Shown: positions 34,472 to 46,263, counted from the stretch's first letter. The stretch is 64,000 nucleotides of DNA from Nitrobacter sp047149785 (GCF_047149785.1 NZ_BAAGBE010000001.1:1488001-1552000), one strand, 5' to 3'. The notes: generated from the sequence alone by a model not told the origin. A program made the numbers and translations.

Positions 34472-35001
34472 AACAGATCCTTCATCAAATTTACAAACGC
34501 CTCACCTCGCACAACGCCCGCAATACGATGCGGTGCCTGCTGATGCGAAGCCAACTCTCCGGGCAGCACGAACCTGGTTACTGTGCCTTCTGGACTATGG
34601 GCGGATAGCTCTCTCCATCCATGCACGAATTCGAAGCGGTGGTTGCGAACATCTTCGAACGACTCGGCGTCACCGGATGTAACCATTAGGGCCTCGACAG
34701 TAAGATATTCGAGGGCAGACCGCGGAATGGAGTCTGGCGCATCGGCAGACAGGACAGCGCCGCCGGGCGTCATTGCGCTGTAGGCGCGGGCGTGATCGAC
34801 GGCCTCGTGCAACATTGGAGCCGACATCAAGACAGCAAGGAGCAAGCAGGCATCGCGTTGGTCCAATTCCGGTGGCACGCCGGGCGCGCCGGATGGTAAT
34901 AGCCCGGCTTCTTGAAGTCTCCGCGAGACGCCGGTGCTCCTACTGCGTGGGAATCCGATATGCGTCTGGATGGAATCGAGCACGCGATTCAATGTGGCCA
35001 T
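34468..35001 (-). CDS. Hypothetical island protein
   Basis: 177 residues; ATG 35001 preceded by GGATCACGGCCAC. The N-terminus (LDSIQTHIGFPRSRSTGVSR, LQEAGLLPSGAPGVPPELDQ) resembles a helical DNA-binding region of the kind found in phage regulatory proteins; the centre is helical and hydrophobic (ACLLLAVLMSAPMLHEAVDH). No firm family. First gene of the densely overlapping head-gene run. Confidence 0.6.
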   Translation of the reverse strand: MATLNRVLDSIQTHIGFPRSRSTGVSRRLQEAGLLPSGAPGVPPELDQRDACLLLAVLMSAPMLHEAVDHARAYSAMTPGGAVLSADAPDSIPRSALEYLTVEALMVTSGDAESFEDVRNHRFEFVHGWRELSAHSPEGTVTRFVLPGELASHQQAPHRIAGVVRGEAFVNLMKDLF

Positions 35002-35177
35002 GTGGCCGTGATCCTTTCAGATTTAGGTGTTGCGAGTTGAAGGGTAAATGAGAGACCGGCCGCGCTGCCGGAAAAAGGTGACGCGGGAGTTGAACCTGCG
35101 CCGAAGTTGTCACGTCACGTCGAGGGCAACGTGATGCCCTACATATAAATACGGTCCAACACTCCGACCGAGGGACG

Positions 35178-36176
35178 TCAGGCTGCCATTTTTTCTTCGA
35201 GGCAAGCCAACACCATCAACGCGGCGTCCTGCGCGGCCACAGCTTTACGCTCCGCCTGTTTGGTTTGGCCCCAGCCCATCGCCTGGGCGATCTCGCGTGC
35301 CGTCATGCCAGCGATGCTAAGGTCCAGCACCTTCGCGTGTTCACTTAGAGCCGCGTCGATACGCGGAGCGTCAATCGTCTCTACAATCTGCCGCTCGACA
35401 AGATCATGACCACCGTCCACGCCGCCCTGCATTGCGCGCGGGTTGCTATGAACGCGAAACGACAAGAACTCAGCGCCCTTGGCGATCACTGTAACGTGCC
35501 GTGGAATCCTACAGGCTGGATAGAGTCCGGCATTATTCCAAGCCTCATCAAACGAATGACGACCACCGACGCCGATCCGATCGATATCTCGCCTGTTGTC
35601 ATTCGCTACGCCCATGGCTTGGACCCAATGCGCGGCGCGCAACCTACGGAAGTCCTCGCCATAACTCGGCACGGTACTGCGCTGGAATTTTTCCGGAAAG
35701 GCACCGCTTCCGCGAATACTGAGATGCCGCGCACTGTCTTCCTGACGTTCCTGTTCGGATTTCCGCCGCTTGCCCTTTGGTTGGCGGAAAAGTTCCGCGG
35801 TGTCATGCCAGCGATTATCTGAACCGCGCCATTCGGTAATAGCGCCCTTGGAATCGAACCGCAGGCGGGCACGCATTGGCGCGTCCAGATCCTGCGGTGT
35901 AATCGGGCCATAGCCGTCGCGGGCGCCGATAGCGTCCTTCGCGGCGAGCCGAACCATCTCGTCTGGAGATGGCCTCAACTCGACGACGCGATCTGGCAGA
36001 GGCTTGCCTCCAACTTCAGGAAGATTGGACTCGGCGGAAAGCCAAGTTGGGACCGATACAACGGTGCCGTGGCGAATGAGCCGCTTCAGGTCCTCTTCAC
36101 GACCGGCGCGGGCGAGCCTAATTGCGAGCGGAAGCGCCGCGGTGGTTTTGCGCGGAGTGTTGTCATTATCATTCAT
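35178..36176 (-). CDS. Hypothetical island protein with C-terminal helix-turn-helix
   Basis: 332 residues from ATG 36176 (MNDNDNTPRK). N-terminal part (ALPLAIRLARAGREEDLKRL) and central basic region (PKGKRRKSEQERQEDSARHL) are unfamiliar. The C-terminus (SEHAKVLDLSIAGMTAREIA, QAMGWGQTKQAERKAVAAQD) looks like a sigma-region-4-type HTH. It could be a late regulator of the genes downstream. The 3' neighbour begins after a 176-bp spacer. Confidence 0.65.
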   Translation of the reverse strand: MNDNDNTPRKTTAALPLAIRLARAGREEDLKRLIRHGTVVSVPTWLSAESNLPEVGGKPLPDRVVELRPSPDEMVRLAAKDAIGARDGYGPITPQDLDAPMRARLRFDSKGAITEWRGSDNRWHDTAELFRQPKGKRRKSEQERQEDSARHLSIRGSGAFPEKFQRSTVPSYGEDFRRLRAAHWVQAMGVANDNRRDIDRIGVGGRHSFDEAWNNAGLYPACRIPRHVTVIAKGAEFLSFRVHSNPRAMQGGVDGGHDLVERQIVETIDAPRIDAALSEHAKVLDLSIAGMTAREIAQAMGWGQTKQAERKAVAAQDAALMVLACLEEKMAA

Positions 36177-36319
36177 GTTGGTTCTCGACGTGACGTGTTG
36201 ACGTGCTGGCTGCTTGTGCGGATCTCGTTGCTTGTCGGCCGTCTGCGCGGCCTGGAGGGGCGGTTTCACTCTCTCCAGCGATCGGTCCCTTCCACCGGTC
36301 CTCCGATTCCTGCCGCCGT

Positions 36320-36579
36320 TCCACCATTCCAAATCATCTTTTGAGACACACTCAGAAGGCGTGAAAACAGAAGAAAAGGAGGATGATTTGGAATATTGGA
36401 ATGAGAGAGATTTTTGTGTCTAACTATATATCTCTCTTAAAGAATCCCATTCCAAAGGCGTTGGAACGAAATGGAATGAGCTGGAATGGCGTCGCATTTT
36501 TCAGGCTTGCCATTCCAAAATTCCAATCCCGTTCCAACGCCATTCCAACCGTTTTGGAACGAGATTACGCGCCGTTCCA
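36320..36579. repeat. Dense TGGAA/TTCCA repeat array around an AT-rich core (candidate replication origin)
   Basis: Eight TTCCA and six TGGAA boxes in 260 bp. Perfect inverted pairs include ATTCCAAATCATC (36326-36338) with GATGATTTGGAAT (36382-36394), GCGTTGGAACG (36458-36468) with CGTTCCAACGC (36530-36540), and TGGAATGGCGT (36482-36492) with ACGCCATTCCA (36537-36547). They flank the AT-rich stretch TAACTATATATCTCTCTTAA at 36421-36440. The array begins inside the 3' end of the ATPase gene, as origins of satellite replicons often lie just after the rep gene. Confidence 0.6.
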
Positions 36580-38340
36580 CTTCAGTTTGCTGCCTCGTCC
36601 AACCATCGGCCGGCCAGACATGTCCATCACTTCACCGGACTGCGTAAGCCAAAGAACTGCTTGCTGAAGCTCGCGCATGTCAGAACCTGAGATGCCCTTA
36701 CGCACCATCAACTTTGAGAGCGGCAAGGTGTAATCTTTAGCCTCTCGAAGGGCAGCTACGATTGCCTTGCGTAGGGCTTCCGCTGGTGACGCATGCATAT
36801 GCTTTGCTGCACCCGACGTGACCAATTCAATCGAGGCATGAACGATTGCCCATCCCCACTCCACATCCGCAACCGAAATCAACGGCTGGGCTGGATTGCG
36901 GCTAATGGCGCGAATAGTTGCCAGCCTCACCGTATTCTCTGCAGCACGCCCGTTGATATTGCGTTCCGTTTCATTCCACGCTTCATGGTGCTGCCAGGTG
37001 AAAACATCGCCCCACCGACGATAGGCGTCACCGTCCTCTCCATCTTCGAACTCGACGACTATTTTTCCCACGCCGAGCATGTTCGCTGGCTTAGGGAAAT
37101 GCTTCACCGCGGCCTGCAATGCTTCAACCAGTGTTTCTGGTGGAGCGTTATGGCGGTGGAGCTTTGGAGGCGCGATATCTGTCGGCGGACTTCCGGTTAC
37201 GAACACAAACCGATTGATAAATCCGTCCGATATGGAGCGCTCCGAAAGTCCGGCATATAAAGTCTCCGGCGTTGTCATGCCTAGAACAGTGAGCGCAGGG
37301 CCTTTAATAGGCGAATCGTCCTTCTTGGTTTCACTGGAAGCATAGATTCGACCGTCGAACACCGAGTTTGCTTGGTCGTAGATGGCAAGCAGGAACTTGC
37401 GGATTGACGCGGCAGGCGCGGATGCGTGCCGTCCATTGACGTCCTGAAGGGTGACCCCGAATTCGTCGAATACGACAACTGTCGACGGATTCTTCCGAAG
37501 GATGCGCTCGATGGCGGCGTAGCTCGTAGGGTCGCCGTTTGTAACGGCGCCAGGCTTGCCAGCCTTCATTGCGATAGCACGGATAGCTTTCGGTGGATGA
37601 CCTTTGCCTCCTGCCGTCTCTAGCAGGGTTGTTGCGAACATATTGAGGCCTGACAACGTCGGCCCGAGTGCGCGGTCGCCGAACATTCCTCCAATCAATG
37701 CTACGGCCGAAACCATCGATAATTCAGGCACGGGCACAATCGCGGTTGATGTAATCCAGCGCGCGACGTCAGCTAACAATCCGCCTGCCGACTCTGGCGC
37801 CATCGGGTCTGCCATCATTGCTGGCGGCGCGGGCAAGTCGCGCACGTCCTGCGGCGCATTGTCGTTGGCAGCAGTCGGCATGCCATAGACCGACACTTGC
37901 CATTCGAGGATGTCGCCCAAGCCGAGGTCGCGAAAGATAATAGACCGCCCAACCTGCTCATCGCCAGGAGGACCGCTCAGCTGCCAAACGACCGGAGCTT
38001 CACCACGGCCCAGATGTGGCGCTAGAAACACCGCGAACCTGCTTTCCTCGGCGCAGCCGTCCACATAGTCGACGAGCACAAACCAACGCTCGACCTCGGC
38101 GAACGTCTCTGGCACATCGTCATGGGCTGGCTTTATGTACTCTCCGCCCCGAAGCCGCTTCGCGTTCCAGTCTACGCCGCCGCGCTTGTGGAGCGGAGCC
38201 AGCCGGATGACTCCGCCAAGTGTATCGGCGAACAGGAAGTACAGCTCCGCAATACGCGAGATGTCTTTCGTTTCGAACATCTCTCGGAACGAAGGCGAGC
38301 TTTCGTCGGTGGAAGTGGATTCAGCGTGAAGTGCGGTCAT
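36565..38340 (-). CDS. DUF3987-like phage/satellite replication ATPase
   Basis: 591 residues from ATG 38340. The N-terminal third (ISRIAELYFLFADTLGGVIR; LPAPPAMMADPMAPESAGGL) precedes a P-loop-like core: MFATTLLETAGGKGHPPKAI (Walker-A position, degenerate), VVVFDEFGVTLQDVNGRH (Walker B), and SISDGFINRFVFVTG. This layout fits DUF3987-type helicase/primase-associated proteins of prophages. A C-terminal winged-helix-like segment (RKGISGSDMRELQQAVLWLT) could bind the adjacent repeats. Its start overlaps the upstream 72-aa gene by 20 bp. Confidence 0.7.
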   Translation of the reverse strand: MTALHAESTSTDESSPSFREMFETKDISRIAELYFLFADTLGGVIRLAPLHKRGGVDWNAKRLRGGEYIKPAHDDVPETFAEVERWFVLVDYVDGCAEESRFAVFLAPHLGRGEAPVVWQLSGPPGDEQVGRSIIFRDLGLGDILEWQVSVYGMPTAANDNAPQDVRDLPAPPAMMADPMAPESAGGLLADVARWITSTAIVPVPELSMVSAVALIGGMFGDRALGPTLSGLNMFATTLLETAGGKGHPPKAIRAIAMKAGKPGAVTNGDPTSYAAIERILRKNPSTVVVFDEFGVTLQDVNGRHASAPAASIRKFLLAIYDQANSVFDGRIYASSETKKDDSPIKGPALTVLGMTTPETLYAGLSERSISDGFINRFVFVTGSPPTDIAPPKLHRHNAPPETLVEALQAAVKHFPKPANMLGVGKIVVEFEDGEDGDAYRRWGDVFTWQHHEAWNETERNINGRAAENTVRLATIRAISRNPAQPLISVADVEWGWAIVHASIELVTSGAAKHMHASPAEALRKAIVAALREAKDYTLPLSKLMVRKGISGSDMRELQQAVLWLTQSGEVMDMSGRPMVGRGSKLKWNGA

Positions 38341-38539
38341 GCCGGCTATCGCCCTTCCCCGAGAGAACCAAATCCGAGATCTTCTTCGCCGCTTCTGGAG
38401 AAAAAGTCGCATTGCGCGCAAGCACGCTGTCCGCAGTGATTTTGATTTTGTGGAGCCGAACGCCGTCGGTAACCTCGACTGACGCGCGCACGACATCGGG
38501 CGCGCCCGGAATGGGCGGCCACACGGATAGAAGTTTCAC
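38321..38539 (-). CDS. Hypothetical small island protein
   Basis: 72 residues, GTG 38539 with AGGA eleven bases upstream. Sequence VRASVEVTDGVRLHKIKITA then FSPEAAKKISDLVLSGKG shows beta strands followed by a helix. Overlaps the ATPase gene start, so the two are likely co-translated. No family recognised. Confidence 0.55.
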   Translation of the reverse strand: MKLLSVWPPIPGAPDVVRASVEVTDGVRLHKIKITADSVLARNATFSPEAAKKISDLVLSGKGDSRHDRTSR

Positions 38540-38841
38540 TTTTAGGATTCCTGGTTATTTTCGGGATGCACTCGGCAGTTGGTAGGGCCGATCGTGCTGG
38601 TAGTTAGGCGGCCTTTGTGACCGGTACCCACATTTGAACCAGCCGTCGCAATTTTTTGCGCGGCCTCATTCGGCTGGAGTTGTGTCCAGCTAAGGCGCCA
38701 CATCGGCGTCCGTCAGACTGTGTAGAAAATAAAGGCCGGGATGACTTCGAGGTAGGCAATCGCCAAAATTCCCTATGGGAAACAATACGACTGAAATTGC
38801 CTAACCTCTGCCTTAAGTACCGATAATCATTGAATAAAATC
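38540..38841. other. Intergenic region before attR
   Basis: 302 bp, no supported gene. It should contain the promoter of the leftward island operon. The AT-rich stretch 38815-38841 abuts the attR core and is a likely integrase arm-site region. Confidence 0.4.
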
Positions 38842-38860
38842 AATCCTGCCGGGATCGCCA
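38842..38860 (+). repeat. attR core (19-bp direct repeat, copy 2)
   Basis: Identical to the tRNA-Arg 3' end at 23019-23037, marking the right end of the island; flanking bases differ on both sides. Confidence 0.93.
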
Positions 38861-38884
38861 CCCTGTTTTTTTCCACGCTGTTTT

Positions 38885-39406
38885 TTATCGTCCTCCTGTT
38901 CTTTTTGTTTGTTTTCGTTGCGACATGAGCTTTCCACGGCCATGGAACCGCAGGCTATCAGAGCTATAGGCTATAAACCGGATAATTCGCCATCGCCCGT
39001 CATCCTCTTTTCGAAAGACATCAAGGCCGGTTTCTTTGCTGATCAGATCGCCGGGATCTATCTTCAGGGTCCAGTCCAGCCGGACAACCGCGATGGTTCT
39101 GTCAACGATGATCTCTTTGACGTCGAGGACATAGCGGAATGTCCGTTGGGGATCATCGAGCGCCTTGTTGATCGTTGCGCAACGCGTTTCGTAGCCCGCC
39201 TGACCTTGACCCTGAACGTCGGAAACCAGTGATTTCGAGAACAGGTCGCAGGCTCCGGACTTGTCTCTCCTATTGAAGCTGGCTGTCCATTGTTGCAGGC
39301 GCGTTCTGATATCGGTCGCGTCATCGGCGATGGCAACCGCACAGTAAAACTGGAGTGCGAGGATTGGGCAGAGAAAATTGAGCCAGATATTGGCGTTTCT
39401 CTTCAT
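38885..39406 (-). CDS. Secreted SnoaL/NTF2-like (DUF4440-type) protein
   Basis: 173 residues with an N-terminal signal sequence (IWLNFLCPILALQFYCAVAIA). The body follows the NTF2-like pattern: IRTRLQQWTASFNRRDKSGA at the start, and a C-terminal strand ending VFRKEDDGRWRIIRFIAYSS. Such domains form small cone-shaped pockets; the ligand is unknown. It is the first chromosomal gene beyond the island's right end; its codon use matches the chromosome. Confidence 0.75.
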   Translation of the reverse strand: MKRNANIWLNFLCPILALQFYCAVAIADDATDIRTRLQQWTASFNRRDKSGACDLFSKSLVSDVQGQGQAGYETRCATINKALDDPQRTFRYVLDVKEIIVDRTIAVVRLDWTLKIDPGDLISKETGLDVFRKEDDGRWRIIRFIAYSSDSLRFHGRGKLMSQRKQTKRTGGR

Positions 39407-39508
39407 GGCGACCTCTGCGAAATCGTCACGACGGCGGCGGAGTTTACCAGATCAGGTGCGCAGGATCGCAGGTTGCCGGTTCATTCGAGGCCGGAACCGT
39501 GGCCATGC

Positions 39509-40003
39509 CTAGAACGGAATATCGTCGTCCATGTCGCTGCGGCGGGCGCCGGCCGCAACGGCGCGGCGCGGGCCGCCGGATGAGCCTCCCGATCCGAAAT
39601 CGCCGCCGCCGGAGTCATCCGATCCGAAGTTACCCCCGCTTCCGCCGCTGTTGCGGCCATCGAGCATCGTCAGCGCCGAGTTGAAATTCTGCAGCACCAC
39701 TTCGGTGGAGTATTTTTCGACGCCGTTCTGATCGGTCCATTTGCGGGTCTGCAACTGGCCCTCGACGTAGACTTTCGATCCCTTTTTCAGATACTGCTCC
39801 GCAATCTTGCAGAGGCCCTCGTTGAAAATCACGACGCGGTGCCACTCGGTTTTCTCCTTGCGCTCGCCGCTGGTCCTGTCGCGCCAGCTTTCGGAGGTGG
39901 CGATCCGCAGGTTGGCGATCGGCCGGCCGTCCTGGGTCCGCTTGATTTCAGGATCGGCGCCGAGATTGCCGATCAGAATGACCTTGTTCACGCTCCCAGC
40001 CAT
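39509..40003 (-). CDS. ssb: Single-stranded DNA-binding protein
   Basis: 164 residues. OB-fold motifs: SVNKVILIGNLGADPEIKRT, ANLRIATSESWRDRTSGERK, EWHRVVIFNEGLCKIAEQYL, KGSKVYVEGQLQTRKWTDQN. A Gly/Ser-rich linker leads to the acidic tip DMDDDIPF used to recruit replication and repair proteins. An alphaproteobacterial LexA-box-like sequence lies 138 bp upstream (40141-40155). Its closeness to uvrA is the usual arrangement in this class. Confidence 0.97.
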   Translation of the reverse strand: MAGSVNKVILIGNLGADPEIKRTQDGRPIANLRIATSESWRDRTSGERKEKTEWHRVVIFNEGLCKIAEQYLKKGSKVYVEGQLQTRKWTDQNGVEKYSTEVVLQNFNSALTMLDGRNSGGSGGNFGSDDSGGGDFGSGGSSGGPRRAVAAGARRSDMDDDIPF

Positions 40004-40140
40004 CGCCGTTCTCCAAATTCAGCACGGATAGACGCCGCCGGTTCAACCCCGGCCGTTGGGCATCTTTGGGCAACCCTACACTCTCTGTCGCAGCACCGGG
40101 ACGATCAATCCGCCCGTTATCCACCGGTCGAATATATATT

Positions 40141-40155
40141 GTTCCACGTTTGTTC
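40141..40155. promoter_or_regulatory. LexA (SOS) box-like sequence upstream of ssb
   Basis: GTTCCACGTTTGTTC, i.e. GTTC-N7-GTTC, the alphaproteobacterial SOS operator consensus. It is 138 bp from the ssb start on the minus strand and 220 bp from the outer-membrane protein start on the plus strand. Confidence 0.6.
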
Positions 40156-40374
40156 TCAAGAGCGGCAGCATCACGATCCGATCGGAGCACGGATGTGCCG
40201 CCGTGGAGGTGGATTTTTTGCGCTTCGGAGCGGATCGATTTGCGCCGGACTGTGGCATTTGAGCGACGGCATTTTGTCGCACACGGGTATATAGAATTTA
40301 GCGAAATTAAGATCGCCCGCCAAGGTTGCAGGCCTGAAGTCTATAGAAACAAAGCAGAAGTCCGGGGAAGCACA

Positions 40375-41121
40375 ATGAACAAGTTACTGATCGGGGCAGT
40401 CGGAGCTCTCGTCATCGGTTTCGGTGCCGCGCCTGCCTCCGCAGCCGACCTCGCTCCGCGTCATTATACAAAAGCTCCCCCGATGATTGCCGCGATCTAC
40501 GACTGGAGCGGCTTCTACATCGGTGCGAACGGCGGCTGGGGATCGGCGCACGATCATCGTTTCAACGCGGCCGGAGTCAACCTCGGTTCCTACGACGCCG
40601 ACGGCGGCGTCGCCGGCGGGCAAATCGGCTATCGCTGGCAGACCGGCAGTTGGGTGTTAGGTCTGGAAGCGCAAGGCGACTGGGCGGACCTGAGCGCCCG
40701 TACGCAAAACCTCAACAATACGGCGAACCAGATCGCCTCGAAACTGGATGCTTTCGGTCTGTTCACCGGTCAGGTCGGGTATGCGTGGAATAGCGCGCTG
40801 CTCTATGCCAAGGGCGGCGCGGCGGTGGTGGACCAGGGCTTCGACTTCATCTCTAACGCCACGGGCGCCAAGACCGCATCGAGCGGTACCGACACCCACT
40901 GGGGAGCAACGATCGGTGCGGGCGTCGAAGTCGGCATCGCCCCGAACTGGTCGGTCGCCTTTGAATACGATCATATCTTCCTGGATCGCCACGATGCCAA
41001 CTTCACGACGGCGGCAGGCACTCCCTCCGCCGGAAATCCTTACCGTACGGGTGGCGACGTGGACCTGGTCACCGCGCGCATCAATTATCGTTGGGGCGGC
41101 CCGGCTATTGCGCGGTACTGA
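40375..41121 (+). CDS. Outer membrane beta-barrel protein (Omp25/31-like)
   Basis: 248 residues from ATG 40375 with GGGGAAG upstream. Signal peptide MNKLLIGAVGALVIGFGAAPASA, then ADLAPRHYTKAPP, the usual N-terminal signature of rhizobial porin-like opacity proteins. Amphipathic strands follow (IYDWSGFYIGANGGWGSAHD, WGATIGAGVEVGIAPNWSVA), ending VTARINYRWGGPAIARY with a C-terminal aromatic residue for BAM recognition. Eight-stranded barrel expected. A terminator follows. Confidence 0.92.
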   Translation: MNKLLIGAVGALVIGFGAAPASAADLAPRHYTKAPPMIAAIYDWSGFYIGANGGWGSAHDHRFNAAGVNLGSYDADGGVAGGQIGYRWQTGSWVLGLEAQGDWADLSARTQNLNNTANQIASKLDAFGLFTGQVGYAWNSALLYAKGGAAVVDQGFDFISNATGAKTASSGTDTHWGATIGAGVEVGIAPNWSVAFEYDHIFLDRHDANFTTAAGTPSAGNPYRTGGDVDLVTARINYRWGGPAIARY

Positions 41122-41154
41122 TCTCGTCGATCTTCTTCTCTCGAAAAACTATTG

Positions 41155-41186
41155 AAGGCCGGCCTTTCCGCCGGCCTTTTGTTTTG
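41155..41186 (+). terminator. Rho-independent terminator after the outer-membrane protein gene
   Basis: Stem AAGGCCGG (41155-41162) and CCGGCCTT (41171-41178), 8-nt loop, followed by TTGTTTT. Confidence 0.85.
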
Positions 41187-41223
41187 CATTGGCGGTATCT
41201 TTGTGCAGCCGCAGGCGCACCGC

Positions 41224-41337
41224 TAGAGAGCGTTTTCAAGCGAAACGGCTAACGGTTCGCGTGAAGAAAACGCGTCAAATCAAAAACACGGAGTCCCGCT
41301 TCTGATTCCATCAGAAGCGGAAAGGCTTTAAGAGCCT
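41224..41337. repeat. Dispersed palindromic repeat, family copy
   Basis: Contains GAAAACGCGTCAAATCA and the hairpin CCGCTTCTGATTCCATCAGAAGCGG. The same modules occur in reverse orientation at 62372-62470, and part of them at 60591-60700. Confidence 0.75.
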
Positions 41338-41602
41338 GTTTGAAAAGTTTGCTTTCCGGGTGTCCCGGGCGCGCTGCGGCACGACGAGACGCTGCGCAGA
41401 CCCGGGATCGTTGCAGAAAACCTCGCGAAAGACCCCGGCTTAGCAGCGCACCGTTTCACGCTGCGCTGCGTTCGGGGAACGGCCGGGAGATGCCCGGTGA
41501 CTTTCCAAACAGACTCTAAGAATGGCGGCCCTGCTGATGCGGCAAGGCCATCGCGTGACGAAATCGTTGATGGTCGCTGCAACCCTCTGGAAATCACCCG
41601 CC

Positions 41603-41617
41603 GTTCTATCTACGTTC
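41603..41617 (+). promoter_or_regulatory. LexA (SOS) box upstream of uvrA
   Basis: GTTCTATCTACGTTC fits GTTC-N7-GTTC exactly and lies 94 bp ahead of the uvrA start, the expected place for SOS control of excision repair. Confidence 0.75.
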
Positions 41618-41710
41618 CACGGATAGCCATTACATGGCGCCAGCCGGAACCCGGTCCGGTGCGGCGCTCCCGAACGCGGCGCGATTTTCGCGTCCCGGAA
41701 AAAGCCCGTC

Positions 41711-44752
<3,042 letters not shown>

Positions 44753-44957
44753 CGCCAAACGAGCCTGTCGATCGACCAGGTTCATCACCGGGTGGTATTG
44801 GCATCCGGCAAATACCGAGATCCATTGCTTGCTTCGACGAGACCCCAGCGAGAGAGCCGGATGACAACTCCGTAACTCCGATCGTGGAACTTGCCTTGCA
44901 TTGCAACGTTGGAATCCGAGGCTCGATACGTCGAAATCACGATACGGAGTTGAAAAT

Positions 44958-45515
44958 ATGTTCAGTTTCAAACCAGTATTAGCCGCGGCCGCCATTGCTT
45001 TTGCGGTCCCGCTGGCCGTGACCTCTCCCAGCTTTGCGCAGGGGCCAAGGGCTCACGGATCTCACGCCATGGGCGGAGGCCACATGGGCCACGGAGGTGG
45101 TGGCCCCCACATGGGCATGCACATGGGTGGCGGACACATGCACATGGGTGGCCACATGGGTGGCGGCTGGCGGCATATGGCCAGCGGCGGCTGGCATGGC
45201 GGTGGTTGGCATGGCGGTGGTTGGCATGGCGGTGGCGGCCACTGGCATGGCGGGCATCGCCATGGCGGTGGTTTCTTTCCAGGTTTCCTCGCGGGTTCGG
45301 CGATCGGGTTCGGAAGTGCGTTCGCCAGTCCCTATTACTACGATGACCCCTATGGGTATTATGATTCCTATGGCTATTACGACGATAGTCCGACTTTCGA
45401 GGTCATTCCCAGCGGCGGCGACGACGTCGCGTATTGCCAGCGGCGATTCAAGTCATACGACGTACGCTCGGGAACCTACCTCGGTTACGACGGTCTGCGT
45501 CATCCCTGCCCGTGA
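44958..45515 (+). CDS. BA14K-family secreted protein with His/Gly/Met-rich repeats
   Basis: 185 residues from ATG 44958 (GGAG upstream). Signal peptide VLAAAAIAFAVPLAVTSPSFA, then about 70 residues of His/Gly/Met-rich repeats (GGHMGHGG, GGGWHGGGWHGG), a hydrophobic patch (GFLAGSAIGFGSAFA), a Tyr/Asp-rich segment, and the BA14K C-terminal motif VAYCQRRFKSYDVRSGTYLG. BA14K proteins are membrane-associated in Brucella and rhizobia. The His/Met repeats could bind metal such as Cu or Ni, an inference from composition. Confidence 0.85.
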   Translation: MFSFKPVLAAAAIAFAVPLAVTSPSFAQGPRAHGSHAMGGGHMGHGGGGPHMGMHMGGGHMHMGGHMGGGWRHMASGGWHGGGWHGGGWHGGGGHWHGGHRHGGGFFPGFLAGSAIGFGSAFASPYYYDDPYGYYDSYGYYDDSPTFEVIPSGGDDVAYCQRRFKSYDVRSGTYLGYDGLRHPCP

Positions 45516-46263
45516 AACAGAGCGGGGCTCGCTCGCGCTGGCCCGCGGGTAAATCTCGCCTCACGATCCAGGAGCGGTGCCTTGCGCGCCGCTCTTGTCA
45601 CCTCCTCGCCGCCGAAATCGGCCGCCTGCAATACGGTATGGCGTCGCTGAGCCACCACAGCCACGGGTGCCCCCGCGGATAAGCCTGAGTCGCGGGGGCG
45701 CAAGTCATTGCGAACAATAAATACTTGGCCCTGTGAACAGCGTGCGAAGCTGACCCGGGAGCCGGTTCGAAGATTTTTTCGGCTTGGGAATCCCTGAGGA
45801 CTCACTGATACTTGAGGCACTCCAGACGAGGGCTTGCCCTCTGGTTTTCCCTCGTTTCCCCCATATTTAGTATTTGATTCAGAAACTCGTACTAATCCTT
45901 GACGGGCGAGATGGAGTCGGCCTAGCCTCGATCCTGTTCGGCGCGAGCGCGTTGGGGGTCTCGCCGATCGCTTCTGAAGGGTTTCAGAATGGTGGCTTCG
46001 TTCGCCTGTCGAGGCAGCGGAGATGGATTTGTCCGCTCTGAAGCGGGGCCCTCCGGGGACGCTAAAAGCCGGGTCTGAACGGCTCGAATTGGGGTGTGAG
46101 GCGTTAAGTCCGAGGCGTGGTCGGGCCGCGAGGTTCCGATGCGGCGTCGGGCTGCCAAACAGGGCCGGAATCACCGGCTCGTGCGGGCCGCAAAAAGCCC
46201 GAGAATGGAAATCGCCGAAGCCGCGCCGAAGCGGTGACGGGGCAGTTACGGGGCACGACAGCA
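45516..46263. other. Long leader/intergenic region upstream of nrdJ
   Basis: 748 bp. The only AT-rich promoter-like zone is around 45862-45895 (CATATTTAGTATTTGATT). An open frame in phase with nrdJ extends back to 46117, but its translation lacks family similarity, so I treat it as a long untranslated leader. I searched by eye for a B12 riboswitch and NrdR boxes and found neither with confidence. Confidence 0.4.

Larger units (their letters stand above)
23019..38860. mobile_element. Integrated genomic island / phage satellite-like element in tRNA-Arg
   Basis: Bounded by a perfect 19-bp direct repeat (tRNA 3' end at 23019-23037 and 38842-38860), about 15.8 kb apart. Next to the left repeat lies a tyrosine integrase; next to the right repeat lies a DUF3987-like ATPase gene. 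Most genes point left (minus) in tightly overlapping order. Phage-derived functions visible are a P27-type small terminase, an HK97-type prohead protease and a tail-spike-like protein. Large terminase, portal, major capsid, tape measure, holin and endolysin were looked for and not seen. That fits a satellite that borrows a helper phage, or a reduced prophage. Base composition of many genes is lower in GC than the flanks. Confidence 0.88.

Noticed and set aside
35075..35165. tRNA-like sequence on the minus strand with a TTCAACT loop (T-arm resemblance) and a GGGCA/TGCCC hairpin
   Set aside because: T-stem has an A-C mismatch, no seven-base acceptor pairing and no credible anticodon arm could be drawn; at most a decayed tRNA or leader structure.
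46117..46263. N-terminal extension of nrdJ to 46117
   Set aside because: The added residues lack NrdJ similarity, while ATG 46264 starts exactly at the conserved N-terminus.
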